In this document: one piece after another, positions 52,328-61,433 of the stretch
Position numbering within the stretch: position 1 is the first letter of the stretch
Layout: every line of letters begins with the position of its first letter
Source of the DNA: Janthinobacterium sp.
GTDB lineage: Bacteria; Pseudomonadota; Gammaproteobacteria; Burkholderiales; Burkholderiaceae_D
Direction of reading: 5' to 3'
DNA: 64,000 bases
Assembly (NCBI RefSeq): GCF_009923995.1
Contig: NZ_RFSK01000008.1
Coordinates: 1 to 64,000 of the forward strand
Notes under the pieces: generated by a model
Told to the model about the DNA's origin: nothing
Databases searched by the model: none
Seen by the model: only the letters and a program-made list of their open reading frames with translations
Translations under genes and position numbers: made by a program

Positions 52328-53114
52328 CCTGCTCCAGCGCGGCGAAGGCCGCCGTGCCGCGCTGGCGGGGGCGCGGCAGGTCCACCTGCACATCGAGGGT
52401 AATCTGCCCCTCCTCGATCAGCAGGACGCGGTCGGCCAGGGCCACGGCTTCGGCCACGTCATGCGTCACCAGCACGGCCGTAAAACCCCGCGCCAGCCAT
52501 AGCGACTCGATCAGCTGCTGCATCTCGATGCGCGTGAGGGCGTCGAGCGCGCCCAGCGGCTCATCGAGCAAGAGCAGCTGCGGCTCGTGCACGAGGGCGC
52601 GCGCCAGCGCCACGCGCTGCTTCTGCCCGCCGGACAGGGCCGCCGGCCAGTCGTCCGCCCGCTCGGCCAGGCCCACCGTCCACAGCGAGGCGGCCGCCGC
52701 GCCGACGGAACGGGGCAGGCCCAGGGCCACGTTATCGAGCACCGATTTCCACGGCAGCAGGCGCGGCTCCTGGAACATGATGCGGATGTCGGGCGCGCCG
52801 ATGCCCGCGCCGACCGTGAGACTGCCTTCATCGATGCTTTCCAGGCCCGCGATGGAGCGCAGCAAGGTACTCTTGCCGCAGCCGCTGCGTCCCACGATGG
52901 CGACGAACTCGCCCGCTTCCAGCTGCAGGTCGACGTTTTTCAGTACGGGACGGCTGGTATAGGACTTGCTCAGCTTCGTCAGGGCCAGCGGCACGCCGCG
53001 CCGCTCCAAGGGCACCGGTGGCGCTTCCCTCGCCTGCGGCGGCGCGCTGGCCGGGTCGTACTGCACGAAGTGCGACAAAAAGTCCGTTTCGATCTGGATG
53101 GGGGCGAGCAGCAT
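52284..53114 (-). CDS. ssuB: Aliphatic sulfonate ABC ATPase
   Basis: A 276-residue ATPase of the SsuB/TauB family. Walker A is GRSGCGKST (about 78-86), the signature [15 protein letters not shown] (about 175), and Walker [23 protein letters not shown]. An N-terminal Arg/Pro extension of ~30 residues precedes the core. It is the last gene of the ssuEADCB operon, and drives sulfonate import through SsuC and SsuA. The gene's 3' end overlaps the convergent HAD phosphatase gene. Confidence 0.94.
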   Translation of the reverse strand: MLLAPIQIETDFLSHFVQYDPASAPPQAREAPPVPLERRGVPLALTKLSKSYTSRPVLKNVDLQLEAGEFVAIVGRSGCGKSTLLRSIAGLESIDEGSLTVGAGIGAPDIRIMFQEPRLLPWKSVLDNVALGLPRSVGAAAASLWTVGLAERADDWPAALSGGQKQRVALARALVHEPQLLLLDEPLGALDALTRIEMQQLIESLWLARGFTAVLVTHDVAEAVALADRVLLIEEGQITLDVQVDLPRPRQRGTAAFAALEQAILSRVLQPTPTAR

Positions 53115-53135
53115 GGTGTCCTCTTTCTTCAGTCA

Positions 53136-53927
53136 CTATCGGTAGGCGGGATTCCAGCGCAGGCAGTGGCGTTCCAGGCGGCGCGAGAACAGGTCCGCCA
53201 GCTTGCCCAGCAGGGCGTACAGCAAAATCCCCACCAGCACCACGTCCGTTTGCAGGAATTCACGGGCATTCATGGTCATGTAGCCGATGCCCGCCTGCGC
53301 CGAGATGGTTTCGGCGACGATCAGCAGCACCCACACGAGACCGAGCGAAAAACGCACGCCGACCAGGATGGATGGCATGGCGGCCGGCAGGATCACGTCG
53401 CGGTACAACGGCCAGCCGGACAGGCCATAGCTTTTCGCCATCTCGATCAGGCCCTGGTCGGCCGAGCGGATGCCGTGGAAGGTGTTCAGGTAGACGGGAA
53501 AGAACACGCCGACGGCCAGCAGGAACAGTTTCGCCGTCTCGTCGATGCCGAACCACAGGATCACCAGCGGGATCAGGGCCAGGGCCGGGATGTTGCGCAC
53601 CATTTGCAGGGTCGTGTCGAGCAGGGTTTCCGCGTGGCGGAAGCTGCCCGTCAACAGCCCCAGCAGCAGGCCCAGTCCCGCGCCGACGGCAAAACCCACG
53701 GTGGCGCGCCACAAGCTCGTCTTCAGGTGCAGCCACAGCTCGCCCGAGGCGGCCAGGTGCCAGAAGGCTTTCGCCACGGCCCACGGCTCGGGCAGGATGC
53801 GGCTCGACAGCCAGCCCCACTGCGCCGCCAGCTGCCAGGCCAGCAGCAGCGCCACGGGCAAAGCCCATGGCGCCAGGGCATTGCGCCAGGGCGCGGCACC
53901 GGCCCCTTGTATGGAACTGGCCGCCAT
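53136..53927 (-). CDS. ssuC: Aliphatic sulfonate ABC permease
   Basis: A 263-residue inner-membrane permease with six helices. The SsuC/TauC pattern is clear: QWGWLSSRILPEPWAVAKAFWHL, FRHAETLLDTTLQMVRNIPALALIPLVILWFG and the EAA loop FHGIRSADQGLIEMAKSYGLSG. It is separated by a single nt from ssuD and by 21 nt from ssuB, so it is firmly in the operon. Confidence 0.94.
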   Translation of the reverse strand: MAASSIQGAGAAPWRNALAPWALPVALLLAWQLAAQWGWLSSRILPEPWAVAKAFWHLAASGELWLHLKTSLWRATVGFAVGAGLGLLLGLLTGSFRHAETLLDTTLQMVRNIPALALIPLVILWFGIDETAKLFLLAVGVFFPVYLNTFHGIRSADQGLIEMAKSYGLSGWPLYRDVILPAAMPSILVGVRFSLGLVWVLLIVAETISAQAGIGYMTMNAREFLQTDVVLVGILLYALLGKLADLFSRRLERHCLRWNPAYR

Positions 53928-53928
53928 C

Positions 53929-55089
53929 TCAGGCCGCCTTCTTCTGCGGCGCCGCCGGCACGATATTGCTGGCCATGATTTCGCCGAAGGGCCCGCTCAA
54001 GGATTGTTCGCCCACGGCCTTGCCCTTGCCCAGCAGGGGGAATACCAGTTCGGCGAAGCGGTACGACTCTTCCAGGTGCGGATAGCCGGAGAAAATGAAG
54101 GTATCGATGCCCAGATCCGCATATTCCTGCATGCGCGCCACCACCGTCGGGCCGTCGCCCACCAGGGCCGTGCCCGCGCCGCCGCGCACCAGGCCCACGC
54201 CGGCCCACAGGTTGGGCGACACTTCCAGCTTGTCGCGCCGTCCGCCGTGCAGGGCCGCCATGCGCTGCTGGCCCACGGAATCCATCTTACCGAACGCCGC
54301 CTGCGCCTTGGCGATGACCTCGTCGTCCAGGTGGCTGATCAGTTCATCGGCCGCGCGCCAGGCCGCCTCGTTGGTTTCGCGCACGATCACGTGCAGGCGG
54401 ATGCCGAAGCGCACCGTGCGGCCTCGTTTCGCCGCGCGCGCGCGGATGTCGGCGATCTTTTCCGCCACGGCGGCGGGCGGCTCGCCCCACGTCAGATACA
54501 CGTCCATCTGCTCGGCCGCCAGTTCATGCGCCGGTTCCGACGAGCCGCCGAAATACAGGGGCGGATACGGCTTCTGCACGGGCGGATACAGGGTTTTCGC
54601 GCCCTTCACCTGGATATGCTTGCCCTCGAAATCGTAGCCGGCCGCGCCGCCCTCGCCCGCCAGGGTGGCGCGCCACACCTTGATGAATTCATCGGAGATT
54701 TCATAGCGCCTGGCGTGGTCGGCAAACAGGCCGTCCGCTTCCAGTTCGCCCTGGTCGCCGCCCGTGACGACGTTGATCAGGAGGCGCCCGTTCGACAGGC
54801 GGTCGAAGGTGGATGCCATGCGCACGGCCAGGCCGGGCGTGGACAGGCCGGGGCGGATGGCCACGAGGAATTTCAGTTTTTGCGTCACGCTGATCAGGGA
54901 CGAGGCCACCACCCACGCATCTTCGCAGGAACGCCCGGTGGGCAGCAGCACCCCGTCGTAGCCCAGGGTGTCGGCGGCCACGGCCACCTGGCGCAAATAA
55001 TCGGCATCGACGGGACGCGCGCCCTGCGACGTGCCCAGGTAGCGGCTGTCGCCGTGGGTGGGGATGAACCAGAAGACATTCAATGACAT
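53929..55089 (-). CDS. ssuD: FMNH2-dependent alkanesulfonate monooxygenase
   Basis: A 386-residue luciferase-fold enzyme that cleaves the C-S bond of alkanesulfonates, giving aldehyde and sulfite. Family signatures: [63 protein letters not shown] and [28 protein letters not shown] (about 190-217). Reduced FMN would come from the reductase at the operon start. Length matches SsuD (E. coli 381). Confidence 0.95.
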   Translation of the reverse strand: MSLNVFWFIPTHGDSRYLGTSQGARPVDADYLRQVAVAADTLGYDGVLLPTGRSCEDAWVVASSLISVTQKLKFLVAIRPGLSTPGLAVRMASTFDRLSNGRLLINVVTGGDQGELEADGLFADHARRYEISDEFIKVWRATLAGEGGAAGYDFEGKHIQVKGAKTLYPPVQKPYPPLYFGGSSEPAHELAAEQMDVYLTWGEPPAAVAEKIADIRARAAKRGRTVRFGIRLHVIVRETNEAAWRAADELISHLDDEVIAKAQAAFGKMDSVGQQRMAALHGGRRDKLEVSPNLWAGVGLVRGGAGTALVGDGPTVVARMQEYADLGIDTFIFSGYPHLEESYRFAELVFPLLGKGKAVGEQSLSGPFGEIMASNIVPAAPQKKAA

Positions 55090-55104
55090 AGTGGGATTCC
55101 TTGA

Positions 55105-56109
55105 TTATTTGCTGCTGGTGGCCAGCTGGCGCGCCGGCAGCAGGGCGTCCTTGACGACGATGGGTTTGGGGATCAGCTTCAGGCCGGAGAAGGCATCGGC
55201 CACCCTTTGCTGCGAAGCGATGACGTCGACGGAGACGGGTTTGACGCCATAGGCATAGCGCGAGGCGGCCAGCGCCACGACGTCCTTGCCCAGCCCCGTC
55301 TGCGCGGCGAGGATGGTCGCCACTTCGTCCGGGTTGCTGCGACCCCAGTCATCGACCTTGGCCACTTCCTCGAGCACGATGCGCAGGATTTCCGGGTTTT
55401 TCTCGGCATACGTGCGCGAGGCGAGGTAGAACTGGTAGTTCGCCACCAGGCCCTTGCCATCGGCGAGCACGCGGGCGCCCAGCTGCTTTTCGGCGGCCGC
55501 CAGGAAGGGGTCCCAGATGGCCCAGGCATCCACGCTGCCCCGCTCGAAGGCGGCGCGCGCATCGGCCGGCGGCAGGAACACGGGCTGGATGTCGGCATAC
55601 GCGACGCCGGCCTTTTCCAGAGCCTTCAGCAGCAGGTAATGCACGTTCGAACCCTTGTTCAGGGCGACCTTCTTGCCCTTCAGGTCGGCCAGGGTACGCA
55701 GGCTGGAACCCTTGGGCACGACGATGGCCTCGCTGGCCGGCGACGCCGGTTCATTGCCGACATACACGAGGTTGGCGCCGGCCGCCTGCGCGAAGATGGG
55801 CGGTGCCTCGCCTACGGTGCCGAAATCGATGCTGCCCACGTTGAGGCCTTCCAGCAGCACGGGGCCGGCCGGGAATTCCGTCCATTTCACGCCCACGCCC
55901 TGCTCGGCCAGGCGTTTTTCCAGGGTGCCGCGCCCTTTCAGCAGGGTCAGGGTGCCGTACTTCTGATAACCAATACGCACCTGCACTTCCCCCTTGGCCT
56001 GCGCCTGCGCCGCGGCCGGCATGCCGGCCGTCATCACGCCAGCGGCGGCGGCAAACAGCAGGCCCAAAGTGGTACGGCGCGAGAGGCGTTGTGCGTGGCG
56101 GTGTGTCAT
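55105..56109 (-). CDS. ssuA: Aliphatic sulfonate-binding periplasmic protein
   Basis: A 334-residue substrate-binding protein. A Tat/Sec-type signal (RRTTLGLLFAAAAGVMTAGMPAAAQA) precedes a mature TauA/SsuA fold: VRIGYQKYGTLTLLKGRGTLEKRL, FGTVGEAPPIFAQAAGANLVYVGNEPASPASEA, LKGKKVALNKGSNVHYLL and ARAAFERGSVDAWAIWDPFLAAAEKQLGARVL. The twin Arg near the N-terminus (LSRRTTLG) suggests possible Tat export. The family binds sulfonates. It sits between ssuE and ssuD. Confidence 0.94.
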   Translation of the reverse strand: MTHRHAQRLSRRTTLGLLFAAAAGVMTAGMPAAAQAQAKGEVQVRIGYQKYGTLTLLKGRGTLEKRLAEQGVGVKWTEFPAGPVLLEGLNVGSIDFGTVGEAPPIFAQAAGANLVYVGNEPASPASEAIVVPKGSSLRTLADLKGKKVALNKGSNVHYLLLKALEKAGVAYADIQPVFLPPADARAAFERGSVDAWAIWDPFLAAAEKQLGARVLADGKGLVANYQFYLASRTYAEKNPEILRIVLEEVAKVDDWGRSNPDEVATILAAQTGLGKDVVALAASRYAYGVKPVSVDVIASQQRVADAFSGLKLIPKPIVVKDALLPARQLATSSK

Positions 56110-56133
56110 GGCGGTTCCTTGGTCGGTGAATAA

Positions 56134-56754
56134 TCAGGCGGCTTGATAGCGGGCAGCGTAGGGCTGGTCGTGCAGCGAACGGGCGGGCACGGCGGTGTCG
56201 GCGGGCGCCGGCGGACGCCGGCCCTGCAGCAGGAACAGGCCGGCGGATACGTCGTCGATGCCCGCCTGCACGCGTTCGGCGATAGGCGCGTCCAGGCTCA
56301 GGCCGCGCTCCTCGTGCCAGGCCAGCTGCTGCGCATTCGCATAGATGCTGGTGAAGACCTGCTTGGCGCCCAGCGCATGCAGCACGGGGCGCAGCGCATA
56401 GTCGAGCGCCAGGGTGTGGGCGTGGCCGCCGCCCGTGGCCAGCGGCAGCACCAGCTTGCCCGCCAGGCCATCCTGCGGCAGCAGGTCGAGGAAGGCCTTC
56501 AGCAAGCCCGTATAGGACGCCTTGTAGATGGGCGTGGCGATGACGATGGCGTCGGCATCGGCCACGGCCTGCACGGCGCGGGCAATCGCCGCGTCGGCGT
56601 AGTCGGCCTGCAGCAGGGCATGCGCCGGCAGGTCGCGCACGTGCAGCCTGGCGTAGCTGTGGCCCTGCAGCGCCAGCTGTTCGCCGATATGCGCCAGCAA
56701 GCGGCTGGAACTCGATGGTAGCTGGGGGCTACCGCCCAATAACAAGATGCTCAT
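56134..56754 (-). CDS. ssuE: NADPH-dependent FMN reductase of sulfonate operon
   Basis: A 206-residue flavodoxin-like reductase that supplies FMNH2 to SsuD. The FMN-binding loop LLGGSPQLPSSSSRLL (about 4-19), IVIATPIYKASYTGLLKAFLDLLP (about 85-108) and LATGGGHAHTLALDYALRPVL (about 119-139) are typical. It carries a ~20-residue C-terminal extension relative to E. coli SsuE. I chose ATG 56754 because the first strand follows at once. It is the first gene of the operon and is divergent from the DszC-like dehydrogenase gene. Confidence 0.93.
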   Translation of the reverse strand: MSILLLGGSPQLPSSSSRLLAHIGEQLALQGHSYARLHVRDLPAHALLQADYADAAIARAVQAVADADAIVIATPIYKASYTGLLKAFLDLLPQDGLAGKLVLPLATGGGHAHTLALDYALRPVLHALGAKQVFTSIYANAQQLAWHEERGLSLDAPIAERVQAGIDDVSAGLFLLQGRRPPAPADTAVPARSLHDQPYAARYQAA

Positions 56755-57009
56755 ATGGTGTCCGTTCCTGTACGTGATCGCCTGGTTTGCCTGCTCAAGA
56801 TGCTTGCAGCCTATCGCCATCAGCGTCCCGGCAAAACGAATGCTTTCGCGCTTCGATATGCGTTTTCCGACTATCCGGGCCTGACGCCCCGCAAGCCTGG
56901 GCGCAGGCAGCCGTGCGGCTTTTTTCGCATATCCATGTGCGGTTTTCTTCGTGTACGGCGCCTGCCCGGCGGTGCAATATCGGCCTCATCGTCTTTCTGG
57001 AACTGTCCC

Positions 57010-58218
57010 ATGTCTAGCGCCTTTCTCCACGCCACCCGTCCCGCCGCACCGGAACCGCTGCAGGATGCCATCCGCATCGCCACGGCACTGGCTGCCCGCC
57101 TGGCCGACACCGCCAATGCCCGCGACCGGGCGGGCGGCCACGCGGCGCAGGAGCGGGAATGGCTGCGCGAATCGGGCTTGCTGACCCTGTCGATTCCCGT
57201 CGAATTCGGCGGCCAGGGCGCCTCCTGGCCCCTCGTGTACCGGGTGATCCGCATCCTGGCGCGCGCCGACAGCGCGCTGGCGCATGTCTTCGGCTTCCAC
57301 CACCTGCAGCTGGCCGGCCTGCAGCTGTATGGCAGCGCGCAGCAACAGCGCCGACTGCTGACGCTCACCGTCGACGAGCGCCTGTTCTGGGGCAATGCCC
57401 TGAATCCGCTCGACAAAAGGACCACCGCCACCGACAGCGCCGACGGTTACCTCCTCGACGGCATCAAGAGCTTTTCTTCCGGCTCCGTGGGGTCGGACTG
57501 GCTGACTGTCTCCGCCTGGCACGCGCCCACGCAGACGGCGCTGATCGCCGCCCTGCCCACGCGTCAGGACGGCGTAACCGTGCAGGCGGACTGGGACGCC
57601 TTCGGCCAGCGCCAGACGGACAGCGGCAATGTGCATTTCCACGGCGTCGCCCTGCCGCGCGAGCTGGTGCTGCAGGCGCCTGCGCAAGCGGCCACGCCGC
57701 AAGCCACCGTGCGCTCGCAGATCGCGCAGCTGATCATGGCCAACCTGTACCTGGGCATCGCCGAAGGCGCCTTCGAGGCGGCGCGGCGCTACACGGGCGA
57801 GCAGGCGAAAGCCTGGTTTGCCTCCAGCGTGGCGCAGGCCACGGATGACCCGCTGGTGCAGCACCGCTATGGCCAGCTGTGGCTCTTGCTGCGCCCCGCG
57901 CAGGTGCTGGCCGACGCGGCGGCGCAGGAACTGGAAACCGTGTTCCGCAAGGGCGCGCTGGTGACGGCCCACGAGCGGGGCTTGCTGGCCGTGGCCGTGG
58001 CAGAAGCAAAGTGCCTGGCGCACAAGGCGGGGCTGGAAATCAGCAGCCAGATGTTCGAACTGACGGGCGCCCGCTCCACCTCGGCCCAGTACGGCTACGA
58101 CCGCTACTGGCGCAACGTGCGCGTGCATACCCTGCACGACCCCATCGACTACAAGCTGCGCGACCTGGGACGCTTTGCCTTGACCGGCAGCGTGCCCGAG
58201 CCGACCGCGTATTCATAA
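57010..58218 (+). CDS. SfnB/DszC-like flavin-dependent monooxygenase
   Basis: A 402-residue acyl-CoA-dehydrogenase-fold protein of the SfnB/DszC group, which use reduced flavin for sulfur oxidation rather than acyl-CoA. Motifs include LLTLSIPVEFGGQGASWPLVYRVIRILARADSALAHVFGFHH (about 57-98), DGYLLDGIKSFSSGSVGSDWLTV and SSQMFELTGARSTSAQYGYDRYWRNVRVHTLHDPIDYKLRDLG. The catalytic Glu of true acyl-CoA dehydrogenases is not where expected. It is divergent from ssuE with 255 nt between and followed by MetQ and an LLM monooxygenase; the trio is probably for organosulfur scavenging. Confidence 0.88.
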   Translation: MSSAFLHATRPAAPEPLQDAIRIATALAARLADTANARDRAGGHAAQEREWLRESGLLTLSIPVEFGGQGASWPLVYRVIRILARADSALAHVFGFHHLQLAGLQLYGSAQQQRRLLTLTVDERLFWGNALNPLDKRTTATDSADGYLLDGIKSFSSGSVGSDWLTVSAWHAPTQTALIAALPTRQDGVTVQADWDAFGQRQTDSGNVHFHGVALPRELVLQAPAQAATPQATVRSQIAQLIMANLYLGIAEGAFEAARRYTGEQAKAWFASSVAQATDDPLVQHRYGQLWLLLRPAQVLADAAAQELETVFRKGALVTAHERGLLAVAVAEAKCLAHKAGLEISSQMFELTGARSTSAQYGYDRYWRNVRVHTLHDPIDYKLRDLGRFALTGSVPEPTAYS

Positions 58219-58239
58219 TTTACCCACCAAGGAGCCACC

Positions 58240-59067
58240 ATGACCATCGCCCGCCGCACCGTCCTTCTTGCCACCCTGACGCTGGCCCTGACGGCCAGCT
58301 TCGCCCACGCCAAGGACCCGAAGGACATCACCATCGGCACCAGCGCCGGGCCGTACGCGGACCAGATCAAGCTGGGCATCAAGCCCATCCTGGAAAAGCA
58401 GGGCTACAAGGTCAAGCTGGTGGAATTCAACGACTACATCCAGCCGAACTTCGCGCTGGCCGAGGGTTCGCTGGACGCCAACGTGTTCCAGCACATCGTC
58501 TACCTGAAAAAATTCGCGCAGGAGCACAAGCTGGCGCTGACGGACCTGATCACGATCCCCACGGCGCCGATCGCCATCTACAGCAAGAAGCACAAGAGCC
58601 TGGACGACGTGAAGGAAGGCACGACGGTGGGCTTGCCGAACGACCCGACCAACCAGGCGCGCGCGCTGGTGCTGCTCGACCAATTGAAATGGATCAAGCT
58701 GCGCGACAATTTCGACCCCGTGCGCGCGTCGGAAAAGGATATCGCCGTCAACACGAAGAAAATCAGGCTGCTGCCGCTGGAAGCGGCGCAGCTGCCACGC
58801 TCCCTGGGCGACACCGATTATTCTTTCATCAACGGCAATTACGCGCTGGCGTCGGGGCTGAAGCTGACGGATGCGCTGGTGGCCGAGAAAATCTCGCCCA
58901 ATTACATCAACCTGGTGGCCATCCGCACGGCCGACAAGGACAAGCAGTTCGCGAAAGACCTGGCGGCCGCCTACCGCTCGCGCGAATTCCTCGACATCAC
59001 GAACAAGCACTTTGCCGGCTACTCGAAACCCGACTACCAGCAAGCCTTGCAGACGGCGGCGAAATAA
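58240..59067 (+). CDS. MetQ/NlpA-family substrate-binding protein
   Basis: A 275-residue periplasmic binding protein. A signal peptide (1-24, ending AHA) lacks the lipobox Cys usual for MetQ, so the protein should be soluble. The mature domain follows the NlpA pattern: ITIGTSAGPYADQIKLGIKPILEKQGYKVKLVEFNDYIQPNFALAEGSLDANVFQH (about 31-86), PNDPTNQARALVLLDQLKWI and FINGNYALASGL. No MetNI transporter genes are nearby. Among organosulfur genes, a sulfur compound other than methionine is a reasonable guess for its ligand. Confidence 0.9.
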   Translation: MTIARRTVLLATLTLALTASFAHAKDPKDITIGTSAGPYADQIKLGIKPILEKQGYKVKLVEFNDYIQPNFALAEGSLDANVFQHIVYLKKFAQEHKLALTDLITIPTAPIAIYSKKHKSLDDVKEGTTVGLPNDPTNQARALVLLDQLKWIKLRDNFDPVRASEKDIAVNTKKIRLLPLEAAQLPRSLGDTDYSFINGNYALASGLKLTDALVAEKISPNYINLVAIRTADKDKQFAKDLAAAYRSREFLDITNKHFAGYSKPDYQQALQTAAK

Positions 59068-59070
59068 GCC

Positions 59071-60462
59071 ATGGCGAAGACGATACGCTTCAACGCCTTC
59101 CAGATGAACACCGTGGGCCACCAGTCGCCGGGGCTGTGGACGCACGCGCGCGACCGCAGCCACCGCTATACCGATCCCGAACACTGGACGGAGCTGGCGC
59201 GGCTGCTGGAAGCGGGCCTGTTCGACGCCGTGTTCCTCGCCGACGTGCTGGGCGTGTACGACGTCTACCGCGACAGCCTCGATGCGGCCCTGGAACACGG
59301 GGTGCAGGTGCCGCTGAACGACCCGCTGGCCCTGGTGCCCATCATGGCGCAGGCCACCACGCACCTGGGTTTCGGCGTCACCTGCGCCCTCACCTACGAG
59401 CATCCGTATCCGTTCGCGCGGCGCATGTCCACCTTGGACCACCTGACGCAAGGGCGCATCGGCTGGAATATCGTCACCGGCTACCTCGACAGCGCGGCGC
59501 GCAACCTGGGCCTGCAGCAGCAGCTGGGCCACGACGAGCGCTATGACCTGGCCGACGAATACCTGGACGTCGTCTACAAGCTGTGGGAAAAAAGCTGGGA
59601 TGACGACGCCGTCGTCAACGACAAGGCGCGCGGCATCTACGCCGATCCGGCCAGGGTGCATGCCATCCATCACGTGGGACGCCACTACCAGGTGCCCGGC
59701 ATCCACCTGTGCGAGCCGTCGCCGCAGCGCACGCCCCTGCTGTATCAGGCGGGCACCTCGCCGCGCGGCACGCGCTTTGCGGCGCGCCATGCGGAAGCGA
59801 CCTTTGTCAGTGGCCCCAGCAAGACAGTCGTCAAGCGCTACGCCGACGACTTGCGCGCGGCCGTGCGGCAAAGCGGCCGCGACGGCGACGCGCTGCTGAT
59901 CTACGCGCAGGCGCTCGTCATCACGGGCGCCACCGAGGCAGAAGCGCGCGCCAAACACGCCGACTATCTGCGCCATATCAATATCGAGGCGGCGCTGGTG
60001 CTGCTGTCCGGCTGGACGGGCGTCGATTTCAGCCGCTACCCGCTCGACGCCACCATCGACTACATCGACTCCCCGGCCGGCCGCTCGGCGCTGGCCTCGT
60101 TCAGCCAGGCCGACCCGGAGCGGACATGGACGGTGCGCGAGGCGGCCGAATACATCGGCCTGGGCGGACGCGGCCCCGTCATCGTCGGCGACGCGGGCCA
60201 GGTGGCCGACCAGCTGGAAAGCTGGCTCGATGAAACGGATATCGACGGCTTCAACCTCGCCTTCGCCGTGGCGCACGACAGCATGGCCGACGTGGTGCAA
60301 TACATCGTGCCGGAACTGCAGCGGCGGGGCCGCTACCGCACGCAGTACGAGGAAGGCACCCTGCGCCACAAGGTCTTCGGCCAGGGTCCGCGCCTGCCGG
60401 CCGGCCACGCGGGACGCCAGGTCAGCATCGGTTCGGGCAGCGCCACCCTGGCCGCGGCATGA
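59071..60462 (+). CDS. LLM-class flavin monooxygenase (NtaA/DszA/SnaA-like)
   Basis: A 463-residue luciferase-like monooxygenase of the NtaA/SnaA/DszA subfamily. Markers: IRFNAFQMNTVGHQSPGLWTHARD (about 5-28), FDAVFLADVLGVYDVYR, HPYPFARRMSTLDHLTQGRIGWNIVTGYLDSAARNLGL (about 111-148), SPQRTPLLYQAGTSPRGTRFAARHAEATFV and RGPVIVGDAGQVADQLESW. Such enzymes use FMNH2 and often follow a reductase; here ssuE is a plausible supplier. With the DszC-like protein it would form a two-step sulfur oxygenation route. Confidence 0.91.
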   Translation: MAKTIRFNAFQMNTVGHQSPGLWTHARDRSHRYTDPEHWTELARLLEAGLFDAVFLADVLGVYDVYRDSLDAALEHGVQVPLNDPLALVPIMAQATTHLGFGVTCALTYEHPYPFARRMSTLDHLTQGRIGWNIVTGYLDSAARNLGLQQQLGHDERYDLADEYLDVVYKLWEKSWDDDAVVNDKARGIYADPARVHAIHHVGRHYQVPGIHLCEPSPQRTPLLYQAGTSPRGTRFAARHAEATFVSGPSKTVVKRYADDLRAAVRQSGRDGDALLIYAQALVITGATEAEARAKHADYLRHINIEAALVLLSGWTGVDFSRYPLDATIDYIDSPAGRSALASFSQADPERTWTVREAAEYIGLGGRGPVIVGDAGQVADQLESWLDETDIDGFNLAFAVAHDSMADVVQYIVPELQRRGRYRTQYEEGTLRHKVFGQGPRLPAGHAGRQVSIGSGSATLAAA

Positions 60463-60525
60463 GCACGGGCCAGGGGGCCAGTGACAAGCCTTGCCATTCA
60501 TGTTAGCTTGCCATGTTGAAAATAA

Positions 60526-61368
60526 ATGGACAAGCGCGTGCACTCCTTTTTCTCTCCAGGCAAACCCGTATTCCTCCTCTCCTGCGCAGCCCTGGCCGCC
60601 GGCCTGCTGTACGCCAGCCACGCCGCGGCGCAGGCCGGGACCACGGCCGACCAGCCGCCCGAAGCGCAGGCGGAGGCACCTGCAGAGACGGGCCGCTCCA
60701 TCCACATCAACAGCATCCGCAACCCGGAACTCAAATCCTACCGCGTGATGGCGGCCGGCCTCGACGCCTTTGACGAGTACCATGCGCTGGCGCCGCAGGC
60801 GCGCGACGTGCGCTTCCAGCTCAATGCGGGCACCGGCGCGCCGGCGGACGCCATGCAGGACCTGGCCTTGCGCATCGCCGGCAACGAGACGTCGATTACG
60901 CTGCCCCTGTCAGCCAATGGCAGCTTCGTGCTGCCGCGCAGCGCGCAAGCCGACAGCGAGGACGCGGACCTGATCACCAACAAGAAAAAGGGCCAGTACC
61001 GCTGGCAGGCATCCATCCACAGCGATGGCGTGCCCGCCAATATGCGCCGCCTGGGCGACCTGCGCCTGCAATGCCAGGTCACGATCGCCATCGCCAAGAA
61101 GGAGATCCCGTTCTGGGTACGCACCCTGGTCGGCACCATGCTGCGCACCACCGACTGGTGCTCCGCCAGGGAGCTCAATATGGGCACGCGCAGCGACGTG
61201 GCCATCGCCAGCGCCACGCTGCTCGACGGCGCCCAGCGCATCGCGCTGCCGGTAAACAATGCCGGCAAGACCTTCCTCGCGCCGATCGGCAACACCCGCT
61301 ATGCGGACGATACCCTGATCGAACTGGTATATCTGGATGCCGCCGGCGCGGCGCCCGCATCCTTGTGA
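60526..61368 (+). CDS. Exported protein of unknown function
   Basis: A 280-residue protein with an N-terminal hydrophobic signal (about 15-36, LLSCAALAAGLLYASHAAAQA) and a short Ala/Glu/Pro linker (about 37-57). The mature part looks beta-rich, with a charged loop (ADSEDADLITNKKKGQ) and a paired Cys (LRLQCQV and TTDWCSA) that could form a disulfide. I do not recognise the family. No strong ribosome site precedes the start. The next gene is the B3 beta-lactamase, 65 nt on. Confidence 0.6.
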   Translation: MDKRVHSFFSPGKPVFLLSCAALAAGLLYASHAAAQAGTTADQPPEAQAEAPAETGRSIHINSIRNPELKSYRVMAAGLDAFDEYHALAPQARDVRFQLNAGTGAPADAMQDLALRIAGNETSITLPLSANGSFVLPRSAQADSEDADLITNKKKGQYRWQASIHSDGVPANMRRLGDLRLQCQVTIAIAKKEIPFWVRTLVGTMLRTTDWCSARELNMGTRSDVAIASATLLDGAQRIALPVNNAGKTFLAPIGNTRYADDTLIELVYLDAAGAAPASL

Positions 61369-61433
61369 TGCGTTTGCGTCGCGCCCCGTTCCGTGTCAGC
61401 ATAGCTAACCCGGCAACACGGACAAGGATAGCC

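Noticed and set aside
56755..57009. Sigma-54 promoter between ssuE and the DszC-like gene
   Set aside because: I looked for GG-N10-GC elements on both strands and found no convincing match.
58213..60783. An 856-codon minus-strand frame
   Set aside because: It is opposite MetQ and the LLM monooxygenase, both strongly supported by motifs.
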